Positions 1-11,508 of a DNA stretch of 64,000 bases are shown here, piece after piece. Every line of letters starts with the position of its first letter. The stretch's first letter is position 1. This stretch comes from Heliocidaris tuberculata. Lineage: Eukaryota > Echinodermata > Echinoidea > Camarodonta > Echinometridae. Made by a program: the position numbers and the translations under genes. The notes beneath the pieces were generated by a model, which did not search any database, had not been told where the DNA came from, and saw nothing but the letters and a program-made list of their open reading frames with translations. The DNA lies in the NCBI GenBank assembly GCA_025618425.1, contig CM046846.1, positions 3,208,642 to 3,272,641 on the forward strand, given 5' to 3'.

Positions 1-1044
1 CAACAAATCTGTAAATATCCATTTGGGAGGTTCTTATCCCTCAGGCAATGAAGCACTACTACTCCAAGCATTCAATCTTTTGATAGGGAATTTATGTGGA
101 CGTTCATTGAAATTATCAATATGTTCGAATTTCGTGAAGAAAATCCCTCGGTTATGTTCGAAGCATGACATAGAACTTTAACTTTCAGCACTGGAGTAAA
201 ATTTCGTAACTCAATATCGCATTGAGATATATGATCTTGACAAATAATTAATGATAATATAGGAGCACGATGAAAGGTTTATGGCAGATAGCCGACCTCA
301 GTCAAGCCCCTTTACAGATACGGAGTAGCGCTTTTTATCAGTTGGTGATGGATATAATCATATTATAATTCCAATTTTTATCTCGTCGGTTTTAAGAATC
401 GCGTGTGACCACCTCTTTCCAATTCGTTTTCCCCCATAAAATATAGTGTGTGCAATGGAGGTGAAGTTTAAATGCACTTAAAAGCGTTGTTATATTGATG
501 GCGATGAGACAATAATCACATTTCAAGGAAACGTTCTTAAAACGTAAACGGGGAATATGAAGTATCGTAACAGGGCGGTAGATTTGGACAGCATAGAGAT
601 CTAGTCATGCTAATATAGGAACTCTATGCAAGACAGTCAGCTAGTTGAGAGCTATGGAGCGAGCCGAAGCAGATCGATGGTTGATTGGTATAGCGTAAGT
701 CTGTGAAGTGGTACTGATCTTAACGTAGGGATGGTTGAAATGCGAAATTATGTCTGAGAAGGAGTATCCCCCTTCCGGCATTGGGAAATTAATCTTCTTG
801 CTATGTCCTATTCTTTTTTTCTTTTTTTCTTTTTTTTTTTTTTCTCGATTTTCTTGTCCCCCCCCCCCCAAGTTTAAAAAAAATTGAGAGAAGTGCCCCT
901 CCTCATGTCCCGTCGGCGCTCCACCAAATACAATTAGCATGAAAGAATATAGTAGTGTATACCATATCAAAGATAATAATACTTTCCTTTCCATTCTTTT
1001 CCCATGCAGATTTCTTCTGAGGGCAAATATAGCAAGAGACCAAG
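1..1044. other. 5' flank of the lengsin-like gene
   Basis: No coding region is recognisable here. A T-rich tract followed by a C run lies at about 811-869. A strong pyrimidine tract ending in CAG at 1007-1009 looks like a splice acceptor, so the gene at 1045 probably has a 5' untranslated exon further upstream. I could not place that exon or a promoter. Confidence 0.5.
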
Positions 1045-2394
1045 ATGAGTCTTACTAAGGTGTTAGAGTCGATCCATAACAACCAGATCGAGTTCATGCG
1101 CATGGAGATCTCAGATGTATATGGCATCGCTCGATCACGGACCGTACCGGCCCGCCATTTTGAAAGCATGTGTAAATCAGGTCTCTTCATGCCGTTGGCG
1201 ACTTACTCCTTCAATGGCACAGGCACGGACGCTGATGAATATGGATGTGGGTTATGTCGGGAGGTAGGGTATGGGGATGTGAAGCTGTTTCCAGACCTAG
1301 AGACCTTCCAGGTCATACCATGGTGTGAGAACACAGGGCGAGTGCTGATGAACCCAGAACGCGATGGGAAACCCATGATGGTGTGCCCTCGACGAATCGC
1401 AAACATTCAGCTGCAGAAGATGGAGGAGATGGGTTATTCTCTTCTCTCGGCTCACGAGTACGAGTTTTATGTGGTGGACGCCAAGACACGCGAGCCTTTA
1501 CTAAAGGATGGGAATCTATTGTCAACGCTGCGGACGTACACCGACACCAAGCTACTTCATCAGTTGATGAGAGATCTGCCAAAGGTTGGGGTTGACATTG
1601 AGAGTGCAGAAGGCGAAGGCGGTGTCGGTCAGCTCGAGATTACCTACCGTCCAGCGTTCGGACTACGTGCTGCTGATAACGCACACACCTACAAGTTGTC
1701 TGTGAAAGAGATTGCCAGACAACATGGGTACATGGCGTCCTTCATGTCCAAACCTTGGCCCAACAGGAGTGGTTGTTCCTCCCACTTCTGTCACTCTCTC
1801 TGGGATGCCAAGACCAAAGAACCTCTCGTGTTTGACAAGAACAGTCCCTGCCAGCTGTCTGAAGTCGCGCAGCACTGGATAGCTGGACTACTAGAACACG
1901 CACCAGCTCTTACAATCCTTGCTTCGCCCACTGTCAACTGTTTGAGTCGTCTAAAGCCAAACACTTTCGCCCCAATCAACTCAACCTGGGGCATTGATAA
2001 CCGTACCACCGCCATACGAATCAAGATAAACGGACAGAAGGGTACGTACATTGAAAATCGTATCGGTGCCAGCGGCAGTAACCCCTACCTCCTCCTCGCA
2101 GGTACCGTGATAGCAGGGATGGATGGTATCAAACGAAAGCTTCCTCTTCCTACAGAATTCTCAGGAAGCGCATATGAGGCGAACAGTGTTCCTCCTGGAA
2201 CTCAAGAACTCCCGAATAATCTGGAGAAAGCAGTGGAGGCTCTCAAAGCAGACAAGGTGATGGTGGAAGCACTAGGGCCTGACTTCATGAAGTGTTTCTT
2301 GGCGATGAAGAAGAAAGAACTCGTAGAATCCCAACAGGCAGTTACTAACAAAGATAGCGAATGGGAAAGGAAGATGTTCTTTGAGTATCTGTGA
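1045..2394 (+). CDS. Lengsin-like (type I) glutamine synthetase family protein
   Basis: This is an uninterrupted 449-residue frame matching the glutamine synthetase type I/lengsin fold. An N-terminal beta-grasp part (residues 15-110) contains the family-like stretch MEISDVYGIARSRTVPAR. The catalytic domain follows, with HEYEFY (Glu138, Glu140), GQLEI (Glu197-198 region), His247/His250 before SLW, DNRTTAIR (319-325) and YIENRIGASGSNPYL (336-349). Active enzymes join glutamate and ammonia using ATP; vertebrate lengsin is a lens protein reported to have lost this activity. In the classical RNRSAxxR signature the first Arg aligns with Asp318, which argues against normal catalysis. The stop TAG at 1030-1032 is in frame just upstream, which supports Met1045 as the start. 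The length matches the type I domain. No intron interrupts the coding part. AATAAA motifs occur near 2480 and 2507. Family is secure; activity is not. Confidence 0.93.
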   Translation: MSLTKVLESIHNNQIEFMRMEISDVYGIARSRTVPARHFESMCKSGLFMPLATYSFNGTGTDADEYGCGLCREVGYGDVKLFPDLETFQVIPWCENTGRVLMNPERDGKPMMVCPRRIANIQLQKMEEMGYSLLSAHEYEFYVVDAKTREPLLKDGNLLSTLRTYTDTKLLHQLMRDLPKVGVDIESAEGEGGVGQLEITYRPAFGLRAADNAHTYKLSVKEIARQHGYMASFMSKPWPNRSGCSSHFCHSLWDAKTKEPLVFDKNSPCQLSEVAQHWIAGLLEHAPALTILASPTVNCLSRLKPNTFAPINSTWGIDNRTTAIRIKINGQKGTYIENRIGASGSNPYLLLAGTVIAGMDGIKRKLPLPTEFSGSAYEANSVPPGTQELPNNLEKAVEALKADKVMVEALGPDFMKCFLAMKKKELVESQQAVTNKDSEWERKMFFEYL

Positions 2395-4219
2395 AAGAGT
2401 TATGCACCGACTCAATTTTGGTTAGCAAGATTAGTGACCTATACGAGATCATGAAGAAGGGTTCAGGATTATCCCGAAAAATAAATTGAGGTTAAACGCC
2501 CTTCAAAATAAAAATCCTTTTAAGGAGTATAATGGTGTACTTCATGCTTGGATATGAGCCATATTTATGACGAAGATTGATTTAGTTTGTTGAAGGTAAG
2601 ATAATGACATTTATCATTCCCAGACTTCTCTGGGCCTACTTCATATGGGACCAAACTTGGTCTATCTCTGGCATTGAGACTTTCATCACGGTATTTCTTT
2701 GTGTCAGTTGATATATATTTTGTCATTCCGTGTCTAGTATACGGTAGACCTCATGTTTACAACTCTTTACGGAGTTAGGAGGATCAAAAAGGGAGAAAAT
2801 AATCGCTATTAGAATGGTATCCTCGATCTTATATACATTCCATGCTTAAGCTTTCTCGTTGAATGCGCCATGATTACCTCGAAGTTCCAATACGCACAAA
2901 GCTTATACTCATTTGGTGCTAATATCATCAAACGACTTTTAATCATTATCAATACTTGAAATTTGTTAATAAAGACTAACACTTTTGTCAAATGCTTTTA
3001 CCCTATCAATAATCATATAAATTTCACTTGCAGAGAAAGTATACGGAGCAAGGGGCCAAGAGGCAGTGTCCAATACATTCACATAATACACGCGCGCACA
3101 CACACACACCCACACAACATGCACATCCCACACCCACTTAATAAGCATAATATGCTTACACACCCACACTCGTTTCCAAATCGTATGAACAACGACACAA
3201 GATTAAAATGCTCCAATTGCTCCAATTTTATTTCGTCCTATATAAGAGTTTAGGTTTAGGATAAAGGTTATGGTTAGGTTAGTGTCACGTGGATGACTTT
3301 TTTTTTTTAAACTAACTGCTACTATGACTCAAACAAAATGAGATCTAAACGGTTATGTAAGTTCAAACGATGTTTAATCTTTAAGTCTTCAATTTCTGGT
3401 TCAACATTTATGTAACAAAATAAATATACAAATATTACATGTACATAACTGAAATGGGTGGGTAGCTTCTATCTGGAGGGTCCGCCTCAGCCCCTGGTCT
3501 CTTGGCCAGTCTCTCAGTAGAACTTGGTAACTCAGTCATGTAGCCTCTTTCTACCAGACTCTCTTCTCGACCATGGATGACGTGCTAACCTCCCTCTCTG
3601 CTGGGCTACCTCCTTGACCACGGATAACGTGCGGGTAGGCCGAGATCGAGCACCTTATTCGACGAGGATCCATTAATTATAACGAAAAGTTGCAGCTTGG
3701 GCTCGCATCTCGCCTCGACGTGGAAAAATCCCAGAAAAAACTTTCTGCTGCTAAACTAAACCTAGCTAGTGCAGAGCTTCTGCATCCTAGCTTTATCTTG
3801 AAGAGTTCTCCCTGAACTACTCACATCAAGCCCTATATATCTATTCCCTTTTCTGCCTATCAATAGGTTGCCGGAATCTTTTAACAAAAAGTAACATCCA
3901 GTAGGCAACCCAAACCATACATTTCATTACATAACATTTCTATAGGTTTGATTTAGATTGCCTATGTGTATTAAATGTAAATTTATGCATCAGATTGACT
4001 CTGTATGTTTAATGTAAATTTATGCACAAATTGAGAAGAACATTTCCTGCCAGTGAATTCCTGACTGTTAAAAATTCTTTTATGACAGTTAGGTATCGCG
4101 TTTCGTCCGGGTTGAAGTTAAAAATTTGGTTTAGCATGTTTAGTGTGCGACATAGACCGTGGAGCTAATGTCGTATCTCCCGAATCAGAATGTGAGAGGC
4201 CTATTAACATGCTATTAAA
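2395..4219. other. 3' flank and intergenic DNA
   Basis: The start probably holds the 3' UTR of the glutamine synthetase-like gene, with AATAAA at about 2480-2485 and 2507-2512. The rest is AT-rich with a short CA-rich patch near 3091-3170. Around 3460-3900 there is a GC-richer block with no frame of note. It may be an old repeat, but I recognise no family. Confidence 0.4.
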
Positions 4220-4568
4220 GCCCACCGCACACTACACAACCGGTCCGCGATCCGATTTCGGAAGAAAATGTAATAGCATTTGATATAAAGAATTAAACAC
4301 ATAAAATATGTTTGATTGAGGTTCTGAATAGTCCTATAGCTCGAAGTGACATCAGAGCAGTCCTACGATTGTCTACGATTTTAAACTGGTTTGGTCCTTG
4401 TTCCGGGTATAACGCTGACAGCGCATCAAAATCTTATGTTTAGTATATTCATATTCTCGTTCAGAACCTGAATCAGGTAGATTTTATTTGTTAAAATGTC
4501 CATATTTAATGCTATTGCAATTTATTTCCAAAATCGGATGGCAGTCGATCGTATTGTGTGCGGTGGGC
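4220..4568. mobile_element. MITE with GCCCACCGCACAC terminal inverted repeats
   Basis: The left end GCCCACCGCACAC and the right end GTGTGCGGTGGGC are reverse complements. The similarity continues inward on both sides through a GATCGGTC/ATCCGATTT-like block. The 349-bp interior is AT-rich and non-coding. A related copy lies at 10118-10541. I found no convincing target duplication, so the superfamily is open. Confidence 0.75.
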
Positions 4569-7500
4569 ATTAGTGAGAAGGGTGTTATTCAGTGATTTTA
4601 TATTGTATACTGGTATTTTCTTATAACTATGAAAGTATGCAAATGTTTTGTTGCATATTAACTCATTTCAATATACTTTCAGTCAAGCTTTTATAGTACT
4701 CTACAGTGTTTTAGGATCTTTCGAATTATATTACTTTTATGATCTACGCAATTTGGTGGAACAAGGGTCGAATTAAGGTAGTAATGTTGTAGGTTCCTTT
4801 CGCACAAATCAGATTGAGTTACAGATCAGGGTATGTATTATCATACATCACACCTTATGATTATCGTGCAAATTCTTAAATGTATTTTGTATATCTTGAT
4901 TATATTTCATAATGTTGAAGAAATATCGAAGAACTGTATTCTCTGCGTTAAAGAAGATACACATGTAGTTTATTTTATTTTACAATGGGCATGATAATTG
5001 TTGAATGTTTAATTGATGTACAAGGTTTCTATTTTTTTTTCCTTCATTATTTTTGCTGAAATTTGTGTTCGTCATTAAATTGAGACGGTTCTTGATTTGC
5101 TGTATGTGAAACATAACATACGATATTAGAACCGTAATCTTAATATACATATTTTGATATTGTTTGTATATTGTATTTTCTCTACCCAGTAATATTTCGT
5201 TTAATGCACACATAGAAATGTAGAAAGTACATTTTTGCATTTGGACATAGTGATTTAAATTTGTGAAATATAAACAATATATGAGTCGTTTACAATTTTG
5301 CTTTTAAAGTTTATAAAAATTTATATATTAATCGCATAACATTTATATATTTTGTATGTTTATACTTGCGATGCTGTATTAAATTGAGGTGATAAATTAA
5401 CGAATGATTTCGTGTGTAACCTCTCTCATTATCAAAGTAAATTATTATATCAGCATTTGCAGACAGAGCCATCCCTGAGACGTTTTTGAATGACGGGATG
5501 TCCTGACCAAATTTGCCGACAACATTAGCGTCATCCCGGATCATCAAGGGGGTAGAGTATACTTTTTTTTCTTGATTTAAAATCCCGCGAAAACGTGCTA
5601 TGATGGACAAAATATTATCATGTTTAAAAGATTAAGAAGACTGATGGACACATGGAGTGGTGCATGATGATGGTTCCCCCTTCGTCTCTGAGAAAATAAT
5701 GAGAGTAAGATGCCCAAGATGTGTTAGTATGCACAAATATTCTCCATTTTCTATGAAAAATAATTGATCCAACTGGGATGTGTGTGGGAGGGGGATTCCC
5801 CCTCCCTTCACCTTCCAACGATGATTTTTTGAAATTTATTTTGTTTGATTTTTTGAGATTTGGAAACATAGATAAGACACTGCATGAATATGGGGATGGG
5901 TTTTGCAAATGTGCAATCACATGTGTGTGTGCAAAACCAAAACGTACGAACTTGAATCTCAAATTGTTCAAATTGCACAATTTTTTTATTTTATTTTATT
6001 TTTTTTTTTTTTTTTTTGGGGGGGGGGGAGGAGGAGGATACTGCTATATCGTTTTGGGTGCAACTTTGAACCTATATTTCTTAGTGCGTATAGATTTTCC
6101 GAAGGTAATTTAGTAAATTCTTTCTTTTCGATTGACATTTAAGGTTTCAAAAAATTCCAGGAATGAGCCTGATTTTGCACCTGTTTTTTCGAGATAGAAT
6201 ATATGAAGGGTAAAATGAAGTTAATGTAGCGAACATTAATCATTGCTTATGGCGAAGAAAGTTAAACGCTACGTTAACTGCTGAACAAGGTTAGCAATGA
6301 AAAATACGACAGCGAGATGCAAAAGGAACAAAAAATGTAAAGATGTTGAGAATGAAAGACACCGAGGAAAAATAAAATATAGAGAAAGGAAGATGGAGGT
6401 GCGATAGAGAGAGAGAGAGAGAGTGTGTGTGTGTGTCTGAGGGAGACAGAGATAGAGAAGATGTAAAGGAAGAAAGTGAGTATGGTTGAGGCATTTTTGT
6501 GTTCTTTAATCTTAAGAGTTGTTTTTTTTCCTAGTTTCACTATATAAAAGGACTGAAATATGTAAATGAAGTTTCATTCGCTTCTCATGGATACAAGTAA
6601 TTTATATTATTATCTGCTTTTAGTTTCACCCTTGCATCATGTATTATGTACTGTACTCTGCAATGCCGTCCTTTTCGAATATCGAGAACTGATGATGAGA
6701 AAATCGAAGGCTGATACCAAGGTTGAGTGTGAAAAGAGATCCATATTTTTATTTTCAAACGTGTCTTGGACCATGCATGTAACACTCAGAGGGAGATGGG
6801 ACGATCGAAGAAAAGGAAATGAAGAATAATTCCCCTCGGGATCATATTTTTCCCTTTGAAGGCTGATTCCTAGGGTAGCCCGTCAGAAGCAGCTGCTATG
6901 GCTAGATTCCCAGGTACGAGATAAAGAGTGCATTAGCTTGATTGAGCGAGAGCTGACAACGTACAAACGTTTTCCAGCCAGATCTATTCTGATATACAGC
7001 AGAACTGCAGAAGTGGTTTTTGTCGAGTCCTGTGTATATAAAAGTGCCTCGAGAGGTACTCTAACATCTATTTTACAGAAACACTGTCACCTCATAATCA
7101 TGATTTTATGAGCACCGAAATAGCATAATTAACCGTACAGTAGTTGAAGTAGTGGCGACATGGGGAAACCGGCAGTTTCGCAAAGATTTATTCAGAAGCT
7201 TGATTTCAAAAGAGGAATGGAGTGGGAAGTTCACCTGATAATAACTTGGTTCTTTTTAAAGTAGAAAAAATGTGAGAAAAGGATCAGTGAAATTTTGACG
7301 AGAACCCGACAAAGGATTATTTGTTTACAATTGTAATCAATCAGACACAAATTTGCAACTCTATGATTAATTTTGCGGTGATGAGGATGAAGTTTTTGGT
7401 TTTTGTTAGAAGCAAAATGACCTTAGAAAGAGAATTCTAGCATTGCTACTGATGTCGACAGACATTGCACATTAACCTGATATTGACCTTATTTGATTTA

Positions 7501-7619
7501 TGACAGGCATGTGAAATTTGCATAACTACGAGAGAGAGAGTGACTCAACGTGAAGCAAGAAAGTGGAATATTTGCGCCCTCTCGCATTCGAACGTTCCGC
7601 AATCATGTCTTGGGGCCCC
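4569..7619. other. Intergenic AT-rich DNA with simple repeats
   Basis: No gene is supported. There is a T/G homopolymer junction at about 5991-6028 and a GA/GT microsatellite at about 6407-6437. A TATA-like TATATAAAAG at 7035-7044 follows a moderately GC-rich block, but no coding exon can be tied to it. Confidence 0.4.
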
Positions 7620-7774
7620 GGCCCCGTTTCATAAATAACTTGTTATCAATAACAACTGCCCCATTTCTATGACAAATTTGCTCTCAGCCAATCAGATTCA
7701 GGGATTTCAGTAGCTTATAACCATTATTGTAACTTGTTATTAATAACAAGTTTTATGAAACGTCTCTGATTTAC
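7620..7774. mobile_element. Palindromic MITE (GCCCCGTTTCATAA family), copy 1
   Basis: The ends GCCCCGTTTCATAA and TTATGAAACGTC are inverted, and inside them the runs TTGTTATCAATAACAA and TTGTTATTAATAACAA are themselves palindromic. The middle contains CAGCCAATCAGATTCA. The same middle recurs at 10835-10985 and 10985-11100, which identifies a repeated family. Confidence 0.75.
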
Positions 7775-8225
7775 TTGGGATATGCACTTGGTATAAAGTT
7801 TTGTCAAGGATAATACGCTGGATAATCCTGGAAATTTTTCGAGAGTGATTCAGTTTCTACCTTCAAAGAAAAATTCATCAGCCTAAATGTTCATAAGGAA
7901 TTAATAAGAGGAATTTCATTATTTTATTCATAAAACATGACCTGAGTGAATGCAGAGAAGAGAAAAGAAAGGGTGAAAAGACAAAGAATGAGAAAGTAAT
8001 TGATTTTTTAAAAATAAGAGATTATCATATGGCGGATCTCCCATTAATGTGATCGTGTATATGTGATGTCATGCAACTATCCCCTGTGTTCTTAGGCACA
8101 AATATTAGTAAGTATCCCGGGTTTTTGATATATAGGTTGGGATTGCCATAATTATTATAGTGAAGGGTATGTGAAATATTATGATATCAGTAGAATCTCA
8201 TGCAACTCACGTCTGTCTACATTTA

Positions 8226-8516
8226 CACTGTAAAAAATGTTGCCGTTTTTTCACGGGAATTTCCTGGCAGTCAGGATGCCGGGAATGCCCGTTTTTCCAC
8301 AGTTTTTTTTTTTTTTTTTTTTCTGGAAATCAGCATATATTTACAATAAAATTATGTAAATTTACAATAAAATTATGTAAATATATGCTGATTTCCGGTA
8401 AACCAACAAACTTGCTGTTGTTTTACAGGAAAAGACTGTAAGATTTAAATAACGGCAATAACTTGTAATTTCAAAGGCTAAAAAAAATCGTAGTTTTACA
8501 GTTATTTTTTACAGTG
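8226..8516. mobile_element. Mariner-like MITE (CACTGTAAAAAAT ends)
   Basis: The left end CACTGTAAAAAAT and the right end ATTTTTTACAGTG are inverted and flanked by TA on both sides (8224-8225, 8517-8518), the target duplication expected of Tc1/mariner elements. An internal hairpin at about 8325-8398 has arms reading AATCAGCATATATTTAC. A similar element lies at 25535-25719. Confidence 0.7.
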
Positions 8517-9015
8517 TAATTGGGGTCGAAGGAGATTTTTCTGGAACAAACTCACAATATCATAATTATGAGGATGTTTCTATTCGCATCTGGTAACAAT
8601 CATTGTAATTAGTAACCATAGCGATTGATGAATGCAACTTTATATTTATTTATTTATAGGTAGGTAGCAATGAATCCTGCATGTTTGCGCCAGACTTTAG
8701 ATAATTACATGTAGGATGAATCGTGATATTATCATGAAGATTAAATGGTTGTTTGTGATGTGACATTGATGTGCGGTAATGGTCTGTAACCACCAGCAAA
8801 ACCACTACACTAACCGCAACAATTATATTTAACATGCATGGTAAAGAATTTTTAAAAATCAACCTTCAGCCATTCAAAAGCCTTAAGGTGATTTCTTGAA
8901 AGTCTTCGGAGATCGTGTCACTCTCTAATGTTCTCATTGAAAAGGTACAACAATGCTGCAAGCTCGAGCCTTGCGCAATTCTTTCTACATGACTTGTACT
9001 TGCCTCCCCCCCCCT

Positions 9016-9162
9016 CTTCTTCTTCTTCTTATGCTTCTTCATATCCTTCTTCTTCTTCTTATGCTTCTTCATATCCTTCTTCTTCTTCTTATGCTTCTTC
9101 ATCTTCTTCTTCTTCTTCTTCTTCTTCTTCTTCTTCTTCTTCTTCTTCTTCTTCTTCTTCTT

Positions 9163-9193
<31 letters not shown>

Positions 9194-9338
9194 TGCTTCT
9201 TCATATTCTTCTTCTTCTTCTTCTTCTTCTTCTTCTTCTTCTTCTTCTTCTTCTTCTTCTTCTTCTTCTTCTTCTTCTTCTTCTTCTTCTTCTTCTTCTT
9301 CTTCTTCTTCTTCTTCTGCTTCTTCATATTCTTCTTCC
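9016..9338. repeat. (CTT)n microsatellite
   Basis: About 320 bp of CTT repeats is interrupted by ATGCTTCTTCATA-type units. All long frames here (poly-Ser, poly-Leu, poly-Lys, poly-Glu) are by-products of the triplet repeat. Confidence 0.97.
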
Positions 9339-9908
9339 CCCCTCCTCCTCCTTCTCTTCCTCCTCTTTCCTTCCTCTTTCCTTGCGTTTTCACCATCTCT
9401 CCTGATTCTGCGTGTTTCCTCTGTGTGCATGTTATCAACTCATTCACATTCCCAATAAAAGCGCTCTTATTATCTCTGATTGGACACTTCTCTCTGCATT
9501 TGGCCCTTCTTATCTCATTCTGACATTACTATTGTCTGCAAAATGACACAAGATTCACAAGTCCGCCACGACATTAAACCGGGATGTTATTCATATTTGG
9601 GGCGATAGGACAATTAGGGAAGTTCGTGGTTTTGACTCCCCACTACAGGCCTGATTGTCTCTTTCGTAACCACGCGGGTTTGTTTTAATGGACCAAAGTG
9701 TCCATGGTAACCATGTGTAGAAAGCTTGTACTAACTCAACATTACATACTAATCTACTTTCCTGGAGTTTCATATAGCCTAGTTTCATAATTATGTAGCA
9801 GAGCAATTGCACTAGTACATTAAGTCTTTCCCGGACAAAACTTTTAAATGAAATGTATTCCATTTGAAGAGATTTTTTTTTGGCATGGATCATCGGCATT
9901 ATACTATG

Positions 9909-10078
9909 AACATCTGGAAGGGGCGGATGCAAAATTTTGCTAAAAGAGGGGGGCACAATTTACCCAACAATTTATGACCAAAAAAAAAAAAATGAAAGGG
10001 GTTGAGTATTGAGGTATGCCACTTATGTTTCCAAAGGGGACACGGCCCACCCCCCCCCCCCGAAATTCGCCAGAGCTC
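9909..10078. mobile_element. Degraded hAT-type MITE with C/A homopolymers
   Basis: It begins AGGGGCGGATGCAAAATTTTG and ends CGAAATTCGCCAGAG, a decayed version of the GGCGGATCCAGGATTTTG / AAATCCGCCAC pair seen in the copy at 11509-11854. Poly-A and poly-C tracts lie inside. No target duplication is clear. Confidence 0.5.
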
Positions 10079-10117
10079 TTGTAGAAATCTTGTGATCACT
10101 ATACAGACTACAGACTA

Positions 10118-10541
10118 AAGGCCACCGCACACCTTACGATCGGTCTGCTATCCGATTTGTGAAATAAATCGCTATGGCATTAAATATTGGCATTTTAACA
10201 AATAAAATCTACCCTGTTCAGGTTCTGAAAAGTAATATGAATACTAAACACAGGGTTTGGGTGAGCTGTCAGCTTTCTACAGGGTATAAGGGCAAAAAAT
10301 GATTAGTTTCATATCGTAGGCACTCGTACGATTTTTGTCACGTCACTACGACTCGGAGCCGATTTGGCCATTCCACTGACTAGAAAACTCGGCAAAGGCC
10401 GTATTATCGATCTTATTATCTGTATGACTATTCAGACCCTCAATCAAAAATATTGTTCGTTTTTAAATGATTTGTCAAAATGATATTACATTTTCTTCTG
10501 AAATCGGATCGCAGACCGATCGTAAGGTGTGCGGTGGCCTT
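10118..10541. mobile_element. MITE with AAGGCCACCGCACACC ends
   Basis: The ends AAGGCCACCGCACACC and GGTGTGCGGTGGCCTT are exact inverted repeats. The inverted match continues inward through CTTACGATCGGTCTGC and GCAGACCGATCGTAAG, giving a TIR of about 40 bp. This is the better preserved relative of the element at 4220-4568. The interior is non-coding. Confidence 0.85.
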
Positions 10542-10834
10542 GGCGTCTCGTCCGTAGTGGTAGACTTATAGTTTCCGAGTCAAAAACCAAAATTTAAAAG
10601 TGCGTGGCAATTATAATCTCAATATACAATATTGAAACATTAAGTTGAACTAGGTATACCGCCTGATAAGAATGACATATAATATCTTTCAAATATAGGT
10701 CAATATTGTAATAAATTGATAATATCCCCGTATTAAATTTCAAAAGACTTTAAATTTTAGCAAGGCGATGTAGGGACAGGAAATTCTCCTCGTTCGGTCG
10801 GTCATACCCCAGTCACACAAACAAGACCGACACC

Positions 10835-10985
10835 AGGGCCCTGTTTCATAAAACTTGTTAGCAATAACAACTGCCTCATTTCTATGACAAATTTGCTCAC
10901 AGCCAATCAGATTCAAGGATTTCAGTAGCTTATAACAATTATTGCAACTTGTCCTTGATAACAAGTTAGATGAAACAGGTCCCTG
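10835..10985. mobile_element. Palindromic MITE (GCCCCGTTTCATAA family), copy 2
   Basis: It begins AGGGCCCTGTTTCATAAAAC and ends ATGAAACAGGTCCCT. It shares the CAATCAGATTCAAGGATTT core with the copy at 7620-7774. Confidence 0.75.
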
Positions 10986-11100
10986 GGTCCCATTTCATAA
11001 AACTTGTTATCATTTCTATGACAAATTCGCGCTCAACCAATCAGATTCAAGGATTTCAGTAGCTTATAACAGTTATTGTTACTTGTTATTAATAATTTTT
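10985..11100. mobile_element. Palindromic MITE (GCCCCGTTTCATAA family), truncated copy 3
   Basis: It starts directly against copy 2 with GGGTCCCATTTCATAAAAC and keeps the CAATCAGATTCAAGGATTT core. It decays before the right inverted end is complete, and part of the left arm is deleted. Confidence 0.65.
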
Positions 11101-11508
11101 GCCATGGATATTAACCAGAGATATCAAAAAATAGTGTAAATCCACCCTTTCTTCTATTTTTCTAGGGTGAATACTCTTTTAAAAAAAAAAAAAGGCTTTA
11201 TGTACAAAAGGGTCATTTTTTAAAAGAGAGAATGATAAATGTATTGATACTTTCTTCGAAGTGTGCAAATGATACCGTAAATGTGTATTCTTTCAAATTG
11301 ATTGTGACATGCAAACACGAAATTAAATGCGTTTCAACTGCTATTAACACATTTTATTTGTATGTGACATCAACCCTGCAAAATAAGTACCCCTGGTAAC
11401 TGATAGGCCTAACCGTTTTGGGTTTTTGGTCTTTATTTGATGACTACATCGAAAGGAGCATCTATAGGGGCAATGTGGCTAAGTATACCCCTACCCCCGT
11501 GTCCATCC

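Noticed and set aside
1203..2051. Antisense and out-of-frame ORFs over the glutamine synthetase region
   Set aside because: They overlap a well-conserved coding frame and show no domain of their own.
8866..9458. Long frames of poly-Lys, poly-Ser, poly-Leu and poly-Glu on both strands
   Set aside because: They are all readings of one CTT microsatellite; no non-repeat protein sequence or splice signals support a gene.
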